Of a stretch of DNA of 64,000 nt, positions 25,522 to 36,762 are shown piece after piece. Under the pieces are notes generated by a model that saw nothing but the letters and a program-made list of their open reading frames with translations, did not search any database and had not been told where the DNA came from. This DNA comes from Lentzea flava (GTDB taxonomy: Bacteria; Actinomycetota; Actinomycetes; Mycobacteriales; Pseudonocardiaceae), in contig NZ_BMRE01000001.1 of NCBI RefSeq assembly GCF_014648475.1, positions 682,001-746,000 on the forward strand. The letters run 5' to 3'. Each line of letters begins with the position of its first letter. The first letter of the stretch is position 1. The translations under genes and the position numbers were made by a program.

Positions 25522-26333
25522 TGCCGCGGGCTGGTGGGGCAGCCCGCGGTCAGCCACTCGCGGGTGCTCGCGTACGCCGCGTCGATCAGTTCACGGGCGT
25601 GCCGGAAGTCCGCGGGTGACACCCGCAGCGGGCAGAGCGGCGGCACGACCCGGAGTTCGACCAGCTCCCGATAGCGTTCGACGTCCGCCTCGAGCCGGTG
25701 GTTGACCAGCAACGTCAACGCCTGCAACGCGACGCCGACGGCACTGCGCGGCGGTGAGGTCAGCGCGCACGCGTAGCCGGTCGGCAGCACCCACACCTGA
25801 TCGGCGCCGAGCTCCACCGCGTGGGAGACAGGGGTGTTGTTCACGGCACCACCGTCCATCAGATAGCGGCCGCCGAGGTTCAGCGGCGGGAACACGGCGG
25901 GGATGGCGGTCGAGGCCAGCACCGCGTCGACCGCGGGTCCCTTCGACAGCAGCACTTCCGCGCCGGTGAGGACGTCGGTCGCGCCGACGTGCACTCCGAT
26001 CTCGGTGTTCGTCAGGTCGATCGGGCCCAGCGAGCGGTCCAGCAGGCGGCGCAACCCGGTGTTCGGCACGAGGTGGTCGCGCAGCCCCAGCAGGCCGAGC
26101 AGGCCGCGCACCGGACGGACGGGGAAGACGTCGCTGCGGCGCAACGACACCCAGTGCGAGACCAGAGAGTCCACATCGGACGGATGAAGGGCGAACCACA
26201 CGGCGTTGGCAGCGCCCACCGAAGTGCCGACAACGAAGTCCGGGCGGACGTCGGCCTCGGTGAGCGCGGCCAGCATGCCGACCTCTGTCGCGCCCAAGCT
26301 CCCACCGCCTGCGAGCACGAACGCGGTCGCCAT
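25488..26333 (-). CDS. Patatin-like phospholipase
   Basis: 281 residues from ATG 26333, chosen because the fold begins immediately (ATAFVLAGGGSLGATEVG). The oxyanion loop GGGSLG is at 9-14, the nucleophile Ser38 in GTSVG, and the catalytic Asp in DGGAVNN near 159. It should hydrolyse acyl chains from lipids in the cytoplasm or at the membrane face; no signal peptide. It diverges from the GH63-like gene over 155 bases. The C-terminal codons overlap the response regulator on the other strand. Confidence 0.9.
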   Translation of the reverse strand: MATAFVLAGGGSLGATEVGMLAALTEADVRPDFVVGTSVGAANAVWFALHPSDVDSLVSHWVSLRRSDVFPVRPVRGLLGLLGLRDHLVPNTGLRRLLDRSLGPIDLTNTEIGVHVGATDVLTGAEVLLSKGPAVDAVLASTAIPAVFPPLNLGGRYLMDGGAVNNTPVSHAVELGADQVWVLPTGYACALTSPPRSAVGVALQALTLLVNHRLEADVERYRELVELRVVPPLCPLRVSPADFRHARELIDAAYASTREWLTAGCPTSPRHQACGTTRPVS

Positions 26334-26421
26334 CACCTCATCCTCCTCGCGCACGGCCCGTGCAAGCGAGGGGCCAACTCGTCCCGCACGGGTGGCCGGG
26401 TGCCGCCGAACCATCCGCGCG

Positions 26422-26430
26422 GGGTGAACC
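26422..26430 (+). promoter_or_regulatory. GGGTGAACC element upstream of the GH63-like gene
   Basis: One of four related GGTGA-type elements found before genes of this block (also 31935, 33798 and 37808). It lies 59 bases before the GTG start. Function is inferred only from recurrence. Confidence 0.3.
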
Positions 26431-26488
26431 GGCACGCCCGATCTCCCGGCCAGCCTTGGGTTTCCCGGTGAGACGAGAGGTGGGCGAC

Positions 26489-29022
<2,534 letters not shown>

Positions 29023-29026
<4 letters not shown>

Positions 29027-30450
29027 GCTGGCCGGAGCAGCCCGTGATCTACGAGATCAACACCGCGGTGTGGCTGGGTGAGCTGTCCCGTGCGGCGGGC
29101 CGCGAGATCACGCTCGGAGACGTGCCCGCGTCCGCCTGGCACGCGGTCACCCCGGCCGGAGTCGACGCGGTGTGGCTGATGGGCGTGTGGGAACGCAGCG
29201 TGCTGGGCCTCGCGATCGCCAACGCGCATCCCGGCCTGCGGGCGTCGTTCCGCGAGGCGCTGCCGGATCTGCGCGCGGAGGACGTGGCAGGCTCGCCGTA
29301 CTGCGTCCAGCGCTACGTCGTGGCCGACGCGTTCGGAGGCGACGAGGGCCTCGCGAAGGCCCGTGCCGAACTCGGGGCGCGGGGCGTGCGGCTGATCCTC
29401 GACTACGTGCCGAGCCACGTGGCACCGGACCACCCTTGGGTCGCGGATCATCCGGAGTTCTTCGTCCGCGGGACCGCCGACGACTACACCAACGACCCGC
29501 GGAGCTGGCTCGTCGTCGGCGGGAACGTGCTGGCACGCGGCAAGGACCCGTACTTCCCCGCGTGGCCGGACGTCGTGCAGCTCGACGCCTTCTCCCCCGC
29601 CTTCCGCGCGGCCGCGACGATGACGCTCGGCTCGGTCGCGGCCCGCTGCGACGGCATCCGCTGCGACATGGCCATGCTCGTCACCAACGAGGTCTTCGCC
29701 AGGACGTGGCACAAAACGCCACCGGAGCAGGACTTCTGGCCGGAGGTCATCGGCGCGCTGCGGGCTCGGCACCCGGAGACCGTGCTGATCGCGGAGGCGT
29801 ACTGGGACATGGAGTGGACGTTGCAGCAGCAGGGTTTCCACTTCTGCTACGACAAACGGCTCTACGACCGGTTCATCAGCGGCAGCGGGATCCGCGATCA
29901 CCTGCGGGCCGACCCCGCCTACCAGGCGCGGCTGCTGCGATTCCTGGAGAACCAGGACGAACCGCGCATCGCGAGTGAGCTGCCGCCCGCCGCCGCACGG
30001 GCCGCCGCCGTCGCGATCGCGACACTTCCCGGCGCGACTCTGTGGCACGAAGGTCAGTTCGAGGGCAGGCGGGTCCGGCCGCCGGTGTTCCTGGCCAGGC
30101 GGCCGGACGAACCGCTCGACCACGACCTGGCCGCGTGGTACCGCAGGTTGCTCGCGGTGGTGCACGACCACCAGGTGCGGCTCGGTGAGTGGCGCCTGCT
30201 CGAGGCCGAGGGCTGGCCGGACAACCAGTCGTGCCGGCGTCTGCTCGCGTGGACGTGGACGGCCGCCGGCGGTGCCCGGCACGTCGTGGTCGTGAACTTC
30301 TCCGACCAGCCCGCGCAGGGACTGCTTCCCGTCGAGCTGCGCCGGTACACCGATCTGCTCGACGGCATGGTGTACGAGCAGGACGACGACCTCAGTCCCC
30401 TGTACGTGGCACTGGAGGCGTGGGGATGTCACCTGTTCGCGGCGGCCTGA
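29023..30450 (+). CDS. GH13 alpha-amylase-family protein
   Basis: 475 residues. Shorter than most GH13 enzymes but with the core triad: nucleophile Asp near 215 in GIRCDMAML, acid/base Glu near 259 in LIAEAYWDMEW, and third Asp near 312 in ENQDEPR (usual form NHDxxR). VRLILDYVPSHVAPDHPW is the first conserved region (usual DxVxNH, here YVPSH). The barrel is followed by a short beta domain. It is coupled to the GH63-like gene. Likely acts on alpha-glucans or alpha-glucosides in the cytoplasm; product not predictable. Its end overlaps the AI-2E-type gene by 59 bases in convergent orientation. Confidence 0.88.
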
Positions 30451-31402
30451 GCAACGCCGCCGCCCACCCCGCCGCCGGGTCGATGTCGACCAGCACCACC
30501 TTCACCAGCACGGTGAGCGGCACCGCGAGCAACGCGCCGAGCGGGCCGAGCACCCAGGCCCAGAACACCAGGGCCAGGAACGTGACGGTGGTCGACAACC
30601 CGGCGGCGTCGCCGGTGAAGCGCGGCTGGATCAGCGACTGCACCACGAAGTTCAGCACCCCGTAGAACACCAGGACGGCCAGCGCCCCGCGCGGGCCCTC
30701 CTGCACCAGCGCCAGCACCCCCGGCGGCACCACGCCGAGGAGGAAGCCGATGTTGGGGATGTAGTTGGTGACGAACGACAACACGCCCCACAGCACCGCG
30801 AGCGGGATGCCGAGCAACGCCAGCGCCACCGTGTCCAGCGTCGCTACGACGAGCCCGAACACGGTGGTGACGAGGACGTAGCGGCGGGTCCGGCGGACGA
30901 ACTCCACCAGCGCCTCGCACAGCCGCGGCCGGTCCGCCGCGATCTCGGCCAGCCGCGAGCCGGCCCAGCCCACCTCGACACCGAGGAACAGCAGCAGTGC
31001 CAGCAGGAACACCAGGCTCGTGGTGAGGCTCGCCAGCTCCGTGAGCAACCCGCCGATCGCTCCGACGAGCTGACCGCGGTCGATGCCGCTGATCACCCGC
31101 TCGGCCCGCACGACCAGTTCCGCACGGGCGAACTCGGGCAGCATCGACGCCAGCCGCATCCCGGACACCGCGACGGTGACGGCGACGACCGCCAGCACGC
31201 CGTAGACGAGCACGACGACCGTCAGCGTCGCGAGCCACGGCGGCGCCCCGCGGCCGCGCAGCCACCGGTGCGCGGGACTGATCGCGATCACGACCAGCAG
31301 CGCCAGCAGCGCCGGCGCCACCAGCCACGCGACCGCCCGCACTCCGGCGACCACCACGACCGCGGCGGCGCCACCGAGCAGGATCGTGAGTGCGCGCGGC
31401 AT
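30392..31402 (-). CDS. AI-2E family permease-like membrane protein
   Basis: 336 residues, about eight membrane helices in the family layout: two N-terminal, a soluble amphipathic stretch (about 60-140) and a C-terminal bundle with SFVTNYIPNIGFLLGVVPPGVLAL and VVQSLIQPRFTG, the strongest family signatures. The family includes TqsA (autoinducer-2 export) and sodium/proton antiporters, so the name says little about substrate. The ATG overlaps the stop of the DUF7144 gene (TGATG), making a two-gene operon. Confidence 0.88.
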   Translation of the reverse strand: MPRALTILLGGAAAVVVVAGVRAVAWLVAPALLALLVVIAISPAHRWLRGRGAPPWLATLTVVVLVYGVLAVVAVTVAVSGMRLASMLPEFARAELVVRAERVISGIDRGQLVGAIGGLLTELASLTTSLVFLLALLLFLGVEVGWAGSRLAEIAADRPRLCEALVEFVRRTRRYVLVTTVFGLVVATLDTVALALLGIPLAVLWGVLSFVTNYIPNIGFLLGVVPPGVLALVQEGPRGALAVLVFYGVLNFVVQSLIQPRFTGDAAGLSTTVTFLALVFWAWVLGPLGALLAVPLTVLVKVVLVDIDPAAGWAAALLRPPRTGDIPTPPVPRTGD

Positions 31403-31827
31403 CAACGGTGGTGTGGTGACGACTCGAACTTCGTCGTGGCCGTCGTGGTGTCCGCTTCCGATCCGTGCACGACCACGGCCCAGATCACCGTGACGCACAG
31501 TGCGATGACGATCGTGGACCACAGCGGGTGCACCGACACGAACGCCAGCTGCGCCACCGCGTTGATGACCGCGAGCACCACCGCGACCACCCTGGCCCAC
31601 GCGGCACCGGAGAGCAGCGCGCCGCCCGCGAGCGCCACCAGGATCCCGATCAGAAGGGTGATCCAGCCCCACGCGGTGAGGTCGAAGACGAGCACCTGCT
31701 CCTCGGTCACGACGTAGTACTCACCGCGGAACAACGCCACCAGCCCCTCAATGGCGTTGAACGACCCCATGACGATCATCATGATGCCTGCGAACCAGAT
31801 CCAGCCGAGCCATCCTGTCTCCCGCAT
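31402..31827 (-). CDS. DUF7144 family membrane protein
   Basis: 141 residues with four membrane helices. The pattern GWLGWIWFAG, NAIEGLVALFRGEYYVV, TAWGWITLLIG and HPLWSTIVIAL is that of DUF7144, a common actinobacterial family of unknown role often found near stress genes. ATG 31827 follows a GGAGG site 5 bases away; an upstream extension of the frame has no conserved content. It leads the operon with the AI-2E-type gene and diverges from the GH15 gene. Confidence 0.88.
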   Translation of the reverse strand: MRETGWLGWIWFAGIMMIVMGSFNAIEGLVALFRGEYYVVTEEQVLVFDLTAWGWITLLIGILVALAGGALLSGAAWARVVAVVLAVINAVAQLAFVSVHPLWSTIVIALCVTVIWAVVVHGSEADTTTATTKFESSPHHR

Positions 31828-31932
31828 CGTGCCTCCGTTGTCTCGCCGATGGTTGCGCGGCCACCGTGGCACCGGCGCACACAGCGGATCTTCACCCGTC
31901 GCGTGCGAGAGGCGGCGTGGTGCTCCGCCCCG

Positions 31933-31948
31933 GCGGGTGAAGACCCGC
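31933..31948. promoter_or_regulatory. Hairpin GCGGGT-GAAG-ACCCGC containing a GGGTGAAGACC element
   Basis: Six perfect pairs with a 4-base loop in the 149-base divergent gap, 28 bases before the GH15 ATG. The embedded GGGTGAAGACC (31935-31945) recurs as GGGTGAGGACC at 33798-33808 with almost the same distance to the next start (31 and 30 bases). A TTCACCC at 31891 is the inverse half. Confidence 0.4.
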
Positions 31949-31976
31949 GCGGACCCCGCCGGTGAATCTCGGCCGC

Positions 31977-33803
31977 ATGACGACACAACCCCCGTACCCG
32001 CTGATCGCCGACCACGGGCTGATCGGCGACCTGCAGACGTCCGCGCTGGTGTCCACCGATGGCACCGTGGACTGGTTCTGCCTCCCGCGGTTCGACTCGC
32101 CGTCCGTGTTCGCCTCCCTGCTCGACCGGCAGCGCGGCGGGTTCTGCCGCATCCGGCCGGCGGACGGCAGCGGTCCGGGACGACAGCTGTACTTCCCCGA
32201 CACGGCAGTGCTGATCACCCGGTTCATGACGGCGGAAGGCACAGGTGAGGTCGTCGACTTCATGCCACCGCTGCCGGACGAGGACGCGACGGAACGGCAC
32301 CGGCTGGTGCGGATCGTGCGGTGTGTACGTGGGCGCATGACGTTCGAGCTCGAGGTGGCACCACGGTTCGACTACGGCCGCCGTGCGCACCGCGCCCGCC
32401 TCACCGATGACGGGGTGACCTTCGAGTGCGGCCAGTTCGGCCTCGTGGTGCACGCCGTGCGCGAGCCGGGTGATCCCCGGCTGGCCTCCGGGGCGATCAC
32501 CGGCACGCAGGACCTGCGCGTCACCCTCCCGCTGGTCGAGGGCCAGGCCCGTGGTGTCGTGCTGGAATCCGGCACGGCGGGACCACCTCGCGCCGTGCCG
32601 GCCGCCGAGGCACGGGAGCTGTTCGACGCGACCGTGCTGTTCTGGCACGGCTGGCTTTCCCGGTCGACCTACCGCGGCCGGTGGCGGGACGCGGTCGACC
32701 GGTCGGCGATCACGTTGAAACTGCTGACCTACGCGCCCACCGGTGCGTTGATCGCGGCTCCGACCGCGGGACTGCCCGAGCAGGTCGGCGGCGAGCGGAA
32801 CTGGGACTACCGCTACACGTGGGTGCGCGACGCGTCGTTCGCCGTCTCGTCGTTGCTGCGCCTGGGTTTCACCGAGGAGGCGACCGCGTTCGGACGGTGG
32901 CTCACCCGGCGGTCAGAGGAGGGCTGGCCGCTGAAGGTGATGTACGCCGTGGACGGGTCGGCGGACCTCGTCGAACACGTGCTGGAGCACTTCGAGGGAT
33001 ACCGGCGGTCGAGCCCGGTGCGAGTGGGCAACGGCGCAGCGGACCAGCTGCAGCTCGACATCCACGGCGAGTTCCTGGACGGCGTGTACGCGGCGCACCT
33101 CGCCGGCCTGCGGATCTCCCACCGAGGCTGGCACGCCGTGCTCGAACAGCTGGAGTGGCTGGCGCAGAACTGGGACCAGCCGGAGGAGGGGATCTGGGAG
33201 ACGCGCTCCGGGCGCGCCGACTTCACCTACGGACGGGTGATGAGCTGGGTCGCGTTCGACCGCGCGATCCGCATCGCCGCGGCGGAAGGACGGCCGGGAC
33301 CGGTGGAGCGCTGGCGTTCGGTGCGCGACCGGATCTACGGCCAGGTGTGGGAACGTGGATGGGACCGCCTGACCGGGGCGTTCGTCCAGCGGTACGGGGA
33401 CTCCGCGCTGGACGCGTCGTTGCTGCGGTTGCCGCAGGTCGGGTTCGTGGCACCGCGCGACCCGGTGTGGCTGGACGCGTTGCGCGCCATGGAGTCGCTC
33501 GTGCACGACAGCCTGGTGCTCCGCTACGACACCGAGGCCGCACCGGACGGGCTGCGCGGGTCCGAGGGCACGTTCTCGTTGTGCACCTTCAACTACGTGA
33601 CGGCGCTGGCGTTGTCCGGGCGAGCCCGCGAGGCGCGGCTGGTGTTCGAGAAGATGCTGACCTACGGCAACCACCTCGGGTTGTTCGCCGAGGAGATCGG
33701 GCTGACCGGCGAGCAGCTCGGCAACTTCCCGCAGGCGTTCACCCACCTGGCGCTCATCGACGCGGCCATCACCCTCGACGCGCAGCCCACCCCGCACGGG
33801 TGA
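31977..33803 (+). CDS. GH15 family glucoamylase/trehalase-like hydrolase
   Basis: 608 residues. N-terminal beta domain (IADHGLIGDLQTSALVSTDGTVDWFCLPRFDSPSVF) and a C-terminal alpha/alpha barrel. The catalytic acid Glu is in PEEGIWETRSG near 405 and the base region is EEIGLTGEQLGNFPQAFTH near 575. Actinobacterial members of this type include trehalases as well as glucan hydrolases; no secretion signal is present, so trehalose or an internal glucan is the likely substrate. I chose ATG 31977 rather than a GTG 15 bases upstream. The third glycosidase in 8 kb. Confidence 0.92.
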   Translation: MTTQPPYPLIADHGLIGDLQTSALVSTDGTVDWFCLPRFDSPSVFASLLDRQRGGFCRIRPADGSGPGRQLYFPDTAVLITRFMTAEGTGEVVDFMPPLPDEDATERHRLVRIVRCVRGRMTFELEVAPRFDYGRRAHRARLTDDGVTFECGQFGLVVHAVREPGDPRLASGAITGTQDLRVTLPLVEGQARGVVLESGTAGPPRAVPAAEARELFDATVLFWHGWLSRSTYRGRWRDAVDRSAITLKLLTYAPTGALIAAPTAGLPEQVGGERNWDYRYTWVRDASFAVSSLLRLGFTEEATAFGRWLTRRSEEGWPLKVMYAVDGSADLVEHVLEHFEGYRRSSPVRVGNGAADQLQLDIHGEFLDGVYAAHLAGLRISHRGWHAVLEQLEWLAQNWDQPEEGIWETRSGRADFTYGRVMSWVAFDRAIRIAAAEGRPGPVERWRSVRDRIYGQVWERGWDRLTGAFVQRYGDSALDASLLRLPQVGFVAPRDPVWLDALRAMESLVHDSLVLRYDTEAAPDGLRGSEGTFSLCTFNYVTALALSGRAREARLVFEKMLTYGNHLGLFAEEIGLTGEQLGNFPQAFTHLALIDAAITLDAQPTPHG

Positions 33804-33808
33804 GGACC
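33798..33808 (+). promoter_or_regulatory. GGGTGAGGACC element upstream of the DUF1269 gene
   Basis: Overlaps the GH15 stop codon and lies 30 bases before the DUF1269 ATG. It is near identical to the element at 31935, so coding constraint cannot explain both copies. Confidence 0.3.
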
Positions 33809-33838
33809 GCGGCCGGGTCGGAACCGCAGAGTTCGGCC

Positions 33839-34324
33839 ATGGCCACTTTGACCGTGTGGAAGTTCGACACCTCCGACGGAGCGCGCCTCGCGCTCGACCT
33901 CCTGCGGAAACTCCAGGAACAGCAACTGATCACCGTCCGCGACGCGGCTTACGTCTACTGGGAGGCCGATGCCAAACGCCCGAAGACCAAGGAGCTCGGG
34001 AAGCTGACCGGCGCCGGCGCGCTCGGCGGAGCGTTCTGGGGCCTGCTGTTCGGGCTGATCTTCTTCGTCCCGGTGCTGGGCGCGGCGATCGGCGCGGGCG
34101 TCGGCGCCCTGGCCGGGTCGTTGTCCAGAGCGGGCATCGACGACGACTTCGTCAAGGACGTCCGGGAGAGCGTCACGCCGGGCACGTCGGCGTTGTTCGT
34201 GATGTCCGAGCACGCGGTCGTCGACCGGGTCGCCGACCAGTTCAGGCAGACCGGAGCCACCCTGGTCACGACCAACCTCTCGGTGGAACAGGAAGAGCTG
34301 CTGCGGGAGACGTTCACGTCTTGA
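33839..34324 (+). CDS. DUF1269 membrane-associated protein
   Basis: 161 residues. A soluble N-terminal half (TLTVWKFDTSDGARLALDLL, DAAYVYWEAD), then a glycine-zipper membrane hairpin (GAGALGGAFWGLLFGLIFF, GAAIGAGVGALAGSL), then a soluble tail with VTPGTSALFVM. This is the standard DUF1269 layout, an unassigned family seen among actinobacterial stress genes. A TTG start of the next gene overlaps its stop (TTGA). Confidence 0.9.
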   Translation: MATLTVWKFDTSDGARLALDLLRKLQEQQLITVRDAAYVYWEADAKRPKTKELGKLTGAGALGGAFWGLLFGLIFFVPVLGAAIGAGVGALAGSLSRAGIDDDFVKDVRESVTPGTSALFVMSEHAVVDRVADQFRQTGATLVTTNLSVEQEELLRETFTS

Positions 34325-34806
34325 CCCGCGCGGTGATCTCGGCGGTGGTGCGGCCGGCAGCGACTGTCGGGGTGCTGTTGCTGGTCTACTACCGCCTGCC
34401 GATGGACCAGCCGGAGGACGGGTACACCGTGCTCCGGCTGGTCTGCGCTCTGCTGCTGGTGCTCGTCGTGCTCTGGTGGCAGATTCGGATGATCGGGCGG
34501 TCCGCGCACCCCGGCTGGCAGGGCGTGCAGGCGCTCGCCCTCGTGGTTCCGTTGTTCCTGCTGGTGTTCGCCCAGGCGTGCTTCGTGCTGGCACGCCATC
34601 AGCCCGGCAGCTTCACCGTTCCGCTGAGCCGCACGGATGCCCTGTACTTCGTCGTCACGGTGTTCGCCACCGTCGGATTCGGTGACATCGCACCGGTTTC
34701 CGCTGCCGCTCGCGTTCTGGTGACGGTGCAGATGATCGCGGACCTGCTCGTCGTGGGCGTGGCGCTGAAGGTCATCCTCGCGGCGGTTCGCCGTCGCTCC
34801 GGATGA
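34321..34806 (+). CDS. Two-pore-helix potassium channel-like protein (ion channel)
   Basis: 161 residues from a TTG at 34321 that overlaps the DUF1269 stop; a GTG at 34333 is an alternative. About four hydrophobic segments are visible, the last pair flanking the selectivity filter TVGFGD (near 120), close to the potassium signature TVGYGD. It lacks a cytoplasmic regulatory domain. Likely a tetrameric potassium or cation channel in the cytoplasmic membrane. Coupled to DUF1269, so the two may form a membrane-potential or stress unit. The end overlaps the convergent MFS gene by 35 bases. Confidence 0.85.
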   Translation: MTRAVISAVVRPAATVGVLLLVYYRLPMDQPEDGYTVLRLVCALLLVLVVLWWQIRMIGRSAHPGWQGVQALALVVPLFLLVFAQACFVLARHQPGSFTVPLSRTDALYFVVTVFATVGFGDIAPVSAAARVLVTVQMIADLLVVGVALKVILAAVRRRSG

Positions 34807-36061
34807 ACAGCGCGAGCACCAGGCCCACCGTTGCGATCAGGACCAGCAGCGTCAGTGCCGCGCGGTACGGATGCCCGGCCCCGGTGAGAACGGAGCCGAC
34901 GAGCGCCGTGCCGAGCGACGAGCCGAGGTTCGAGACCGCGCGCGACACCCCGGACACGTCGGCCTGGTCGGCGTCGGGCCACCGCGACTGCACGACGTTG
35001 ACCGAGGCCGTCAGCATGATCCCGATTCCGGCTCCGACCAGGAACAACCCGACCGGTTGCTGCAGGGTGCCTGCGATCGTCACGAGGAAACCCACGCGGA
35101 TCAACGTGCGCTGCGAGTGGCGCTGGGCCAACCGGCCCGCGAGCGCCGAGGTGGCGAGCAGGCCGATGGTGGCGGGCAGCAGGGCGAGGCCGGTGCCGAT
35201 CGCGGTGAGGCCCTCTTCCTGCTGCAGGTGCACGGAGAGCACGAAGAACGTGCCCTGCAGCACCAGCCACTGCACGAGCTGCGTGCCCAGGCCGAGGTTG
35301 GACGTGCGGTCTCTGAACAGCTTCGGATCGCACAGCGGGTTCTCGGCGAGGCGGATGTGCACCGCGAACAGCGCCAGCACCACAGCTCCCGCGGTGAGCA
35401 AGAGCCACGTGCTGACTCCCCAGCCGTTCACGTTGGTGCGCAACACGCCCAGCACCACCAGGAACAGGCCCGTGCCCGACAGGACCGCGCCCAGCAGGTC
35501 GAACCCGTTGCGCTGCCCTGCGGTCCTGGGCAGGTTCCGCGCGAGCACGATGATCACCGCAACCACCAGCACCTGCACGACGAACGAGGCGCGCCAGCTC
35601 AACGTGCTCGTGATCAGGCCGCCCAGCAACGGTCCCGCCGCCGCGCCCAGCCCGCCGGCGCCGGAGACCATCCCGAAGCCCTTCGCCCGCGCCGTGGCAT
35701 CAGCGGCGAGCGCCGTGACCAGGATGTAGATCGGCGGGATCATCAGCGCCGAACCGACGCCTTCCCCGATCGCGTAGCCGACCAGCAGCAGACCGGGACC
35801 GGGGGCGAACGCGGCGAGCAGCGCGCCCGTGCCGTAGATCGTGAGGCCCAGGACGAAACACCGGCGCCGGCCCCAGATGTCGGTGAGCTTGCTGCCCGGC
35901 ACCATCAGCGCGGCCATGACGAGGGTGAACAGGGTGATCGTCGTCTGGACGCCGGTGATCGTGGTGCCGAGGTCCTCGGCGATCGTGCTGATGGCGACGT
36001 TCATGTTCGTGGCGGCGTAGCTCGCGATGAACTGGGCCAGCGCCAACGGGAGGATCTTCAC
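34772..36061 (-). CDS. MFS drug/metabolite exporter
   Basis: 429 residues from GTG 36061, 12 membrane helices expected. MVPGSKLTDIWGRRRCFVLG is the A motif after TM2, and SGAGGLGAAAGPLLGGLI the antiporter motif C in TM5, which mark a proton-driven exporter of the DHA type. The start overlaps the stop of the coiled-coil gene (GTGA), so it is the third gene of an operon starting at 37760. Substrate unknown. Confidence 0.88.
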   Translation of the reverse strand: MKILPLALAQFIASYAATNMNVAISTIAEDLGTTITGVQTTITLFTLVMAALMVPGSKLTDIWGRRRCFVLGLTIYGTGALLAAFAPGPGLLLVGYAIGEGVGSALMIPPIYILVTALAADATARAKGFGMVSGAGGLGAAAGPLLGGLITSTLSWRASFVVQVLVVAVIIVLARNLPRTAGQRNGFDLLGAVLSGTGLFLVVLGVLRTNVNGWGVSTWLLLTAGAVVLALFAVHIRLAENPLCDPKLFRDRTSNLGLGTQLVQWLVLQGTFFVLSVHLQQEEGLTAIGTGLALLPATIGLLATSALAGRLAQRHSQRTLIRVGFLVTIAGTLQQPVGLFLVGAGIGIMLTASVNVVQSRWPDADQADVSGVSRAVSNLGSSLGTALVGSVLTGAGHPYRAALTLLVLIATVGLVLALFIRSDGEPPRG

Positions 36062-36762
36062 CCGCTCTCCCCCACCCGCAGGTGCCCCGCCGCCTTGCCC
36101 AGCAACGCGTGCACCACCCGCAGCACGTCCGCCACCCGGTCCCGGTGCTCCCGCAGCACCTCCACCTGCCGCCCGGCCTCCCGCACCATGCGGTCGGCCC
36201 GCAGCCGTGCCGTCTCCTCAATCAGCCGCGCGTCCCGCAGGCTTTCCCTGCGCCGCAACGCCAGAGCCAGCTCGAAGTCCTCCTCCACCTGGGCCCGGTG
36301 CCGGGCGGCGGCGTCGTCCAGCGCCCGGCGGCGTGCCTCACCCTCGCGCACCAGCCGGGACATCCGTTCGCGGGTGGTGGCCAGCAGGTCGAGGTGTTCG
36401 GCGTGGATCTGCTGGGCGGAGGCCCACACGTGGTCCTCGATCGCACCGGCCCGTTCGACGATCGCGGCGGCCTCCGCGAGGGCGGCGTCGACGGCGTGGC
36501 GGAGACGTTCCCCCACCGAGTCCGGCGAGAGCGGCTGACGGCACAGGCGGTCGATCCGGTCCTGCAGCGCGCGGTTCTCCGAGCGCGCGGCCTCCAGGTT
36601 CCGCGCCAGGGACTCCGCCCGCGCCTCCGCGGCGTCGCGATCGGCGCACAGCAGGTCGAAGTCGCGTTCGGTCTCGGCCACGTAGCACTGGACCTGGTCG
36701 CGGCGGTAGCCGAGCCACGCGACGTCGAAGCCCGGGCGCAGCGGTATCAGTTCGGCGGTCAT
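36058..36762 (-). CDS. DivIVA-like coiled-coil protein
   Basis: 234 residues, nearly all helical. A short N-terminal segment (IPLRPGFDVAWLGYRRDQVQCYVAETERD) resembles the DivIVA/GpsB membrane-targeting lobe, followed by a long coiled coil rich in Arg, Glu and Ala (about 40-225). DivIVA-type proteins mark poles and scaffold growth in actinomycetes; this one is smaller and is placed between a baeRF protein and an exporter, so its role is probably accessory. ATGA overlaps at both ends show tight coupling. Confidence 0.8.
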   Translation of the reverse strand: MTAELIPLRPGFDVAWLGYRRDQVQCYVAETERDFDLLCADRDAAEARAESLARNLEAARSENRALQDRIDRLCRQPLSPDSVGERLRHAVDAALAEAAAIVERAGAIEDHVWASAQQIHAEHLDLLATTRERMSRLVREGEARRRALDDAAARHRAQVEEDFELALALRRRESLRDARLIEETARLRADRMVREAGRQVEVLREHRDRVADVLRVVHALLGKAAGHLRVGESG